Positions 63,684 to 64,000 of a DNA stretch of 64,000 bases are shown one piece after another (the first letter of the stretch is position 1; each line of letters starts with the position of its first letter). The notes under the pieces were generated by a model that made no database searches, had not been told where the DNA came from, and saw only the letters and a program-made list of their open reading frames with translations. A program made the position numbers and the translations under genes. Origin of the DNA: Paenibacillus hexagrammi (GTDB taxonomy: Bacteria > Bacillota > Bacilli > Paenibacillales > NBRC-103111); the NCBI RefSeq assembly GCF_021513275.1, contig NZ_CP090978.1, positions 2,852,001 through 2,916,000 of the forward strand, in the 5' to 3' direction.

Positions 63684-64000
63684 TTAATAGATACTAGGCA
63701 ACCGCCCTAGTAGCCGTTCAATGGAACGATTCGCTTCCCGCAGCACAACCGGTTTATCGATCGTACGAACAACCCCGTCCTTCATGACGATTCTGCCATC
63801 GATCATCGTCATCTCCACATCTGCTCGCGTTGCAGAATATACTAATCTGCCATATACATCCACTTCCGAGGAAGGATATGTATGAAAGTCGTTAAGGTCT
63901 ACAAGCACGAGGTCCGCTTTCTTCCCTTGCTCAATGCTGCCAATCTCATCCTCCATGCCCATTACACGCGCTCCGCCCATGGTGGCCATGCGAAATACCG
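63684..64000 (-). CDS. Amidohydrolase, C-terminal end (partial)
   Basis: The frame is open to the right edge, so only about 105 C-terminal residues are seen. The pattern MATMGGARVMGMEDEIGSIE then GKKADLVLVDLNDFHTYPSS is the typical end of cytosine/S-adenosylhomocysteine/methylthioadenosine deaminase-type amidohydrolases, where the barrel ends and the small beta domain closes. The metal-binding residues lie outside the window, so the substrate cannot be named. Confidence 0.85.
   Translation of the reverse strand, partial: VFRMATMGGARVMGMEDEIGSIEQGKKADLVLVDLNDFHTYPSSEVDVYGRLVYSATRADVEMTMIDGRIVMKDGVVRTIDKPVVLREANRSIERLLGRLPSIY

Noticed and set aside
1-64000. Prophage, defence island or CRISPR-Cas system
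   Set aside because: No phage structural genes, integrase, restriction genes, cas genes or other recognisable defence modules were seen; the only mobile DNA is the nested IS/intron.

Overview
The window is chromosomal DNA from an endospore-forming, low-to-mid GC Firmicute, most likely Paenibacillus or a close relative in the Paenibacillaceae. This rests on an alpha/beta-type small acid-soluble spore protein, two bacillithiol-linked genes (ypdA/bdr at the left edge, ytxJ near the right), an aa3-type menaquinol oxidase of the qoxABCD layout, strong GGAGG ribosome binding sites, and Bacillus-style LexA, RocD/RocA and HelD genes. There are no rRNA or tRNA genes and no CRISPR array.

Layout. 1-8.4 kb: bacillithiol disulfide reductase, a small gene under a LexA-box promoter, 3-methyladenine glycosylase (tag), a patatin lipase, a three-gene signalling operon (lipoprotein, histidine kinase, receiver/HD-GYP regulator), and a uridine kinase broken in its P-loop. 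8.4-18.5 kb: aminopeptidase, CMD-family protein, an L,D-transpeptidase, the arginine/proline catabolic operon rocD-rocA-PRODH-rocF, and an ATP-dependent DNA ligase lacking its catalytic lysine. 18.5-23.3 kb: spore protein and qoxABCD. 23-26.6 kb: small membrane, HTH and unknown proteins with a palindromic operator, and a deoxynucleoside kinase. 26.6-43.6 kb: a four-PAS kinase, phospholipase-like protein, ung, topB, phosphoesterase, ravA-viaA, a chemoreceptor, MOSC protein, prohibitin-like protein, glutathione peroxidase and helD. 44-50 kb: the accessory core, where a secreted-protein gene is cut by an IS4-family element that is itself cut by a group II intron. 50-64 kb: LRR, DUF817, DegV, SDR, TrhA, SGNH and M20 proteins, two transporters, a PAS-PAS-GGDEF-EAL protein, YtxJ and a partial amidohydrolase.

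Genes working together: RocF makes ornithine from arginine, RocD and proline dehydrogenase converge on glutamate semialdehyde/P5C, and RocA oxidises it to glutamate. QoxA-D form one menaquinol oxidase. RavA and ViaA form a MoxR ATPase/VWA pair. The lipoprotein, kinase and HD-GYP protein form a c-di-GMP-directed two-component system, with a separate GGDEF-EAL protein at 61 kb.

The most important caveat is that about eleven genes (udk, L,D-transpeptidase, proline dehydrogenase, ligase, qoxB, trhA, prohibitin-like, chemoreceptor and some unknowns) are interrupted by one-base indels, nearly all deletions in short homopolymers. Such density in otherwise intact housekeeping genes suggests base-calling errors in the assembly rather than real gene decay. 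The most interesting biology is the nested insertion at 44-50 kb: the intron splits the codon of the transposase's catalytic glutamate, and exact splicing would restore the full reading frame.
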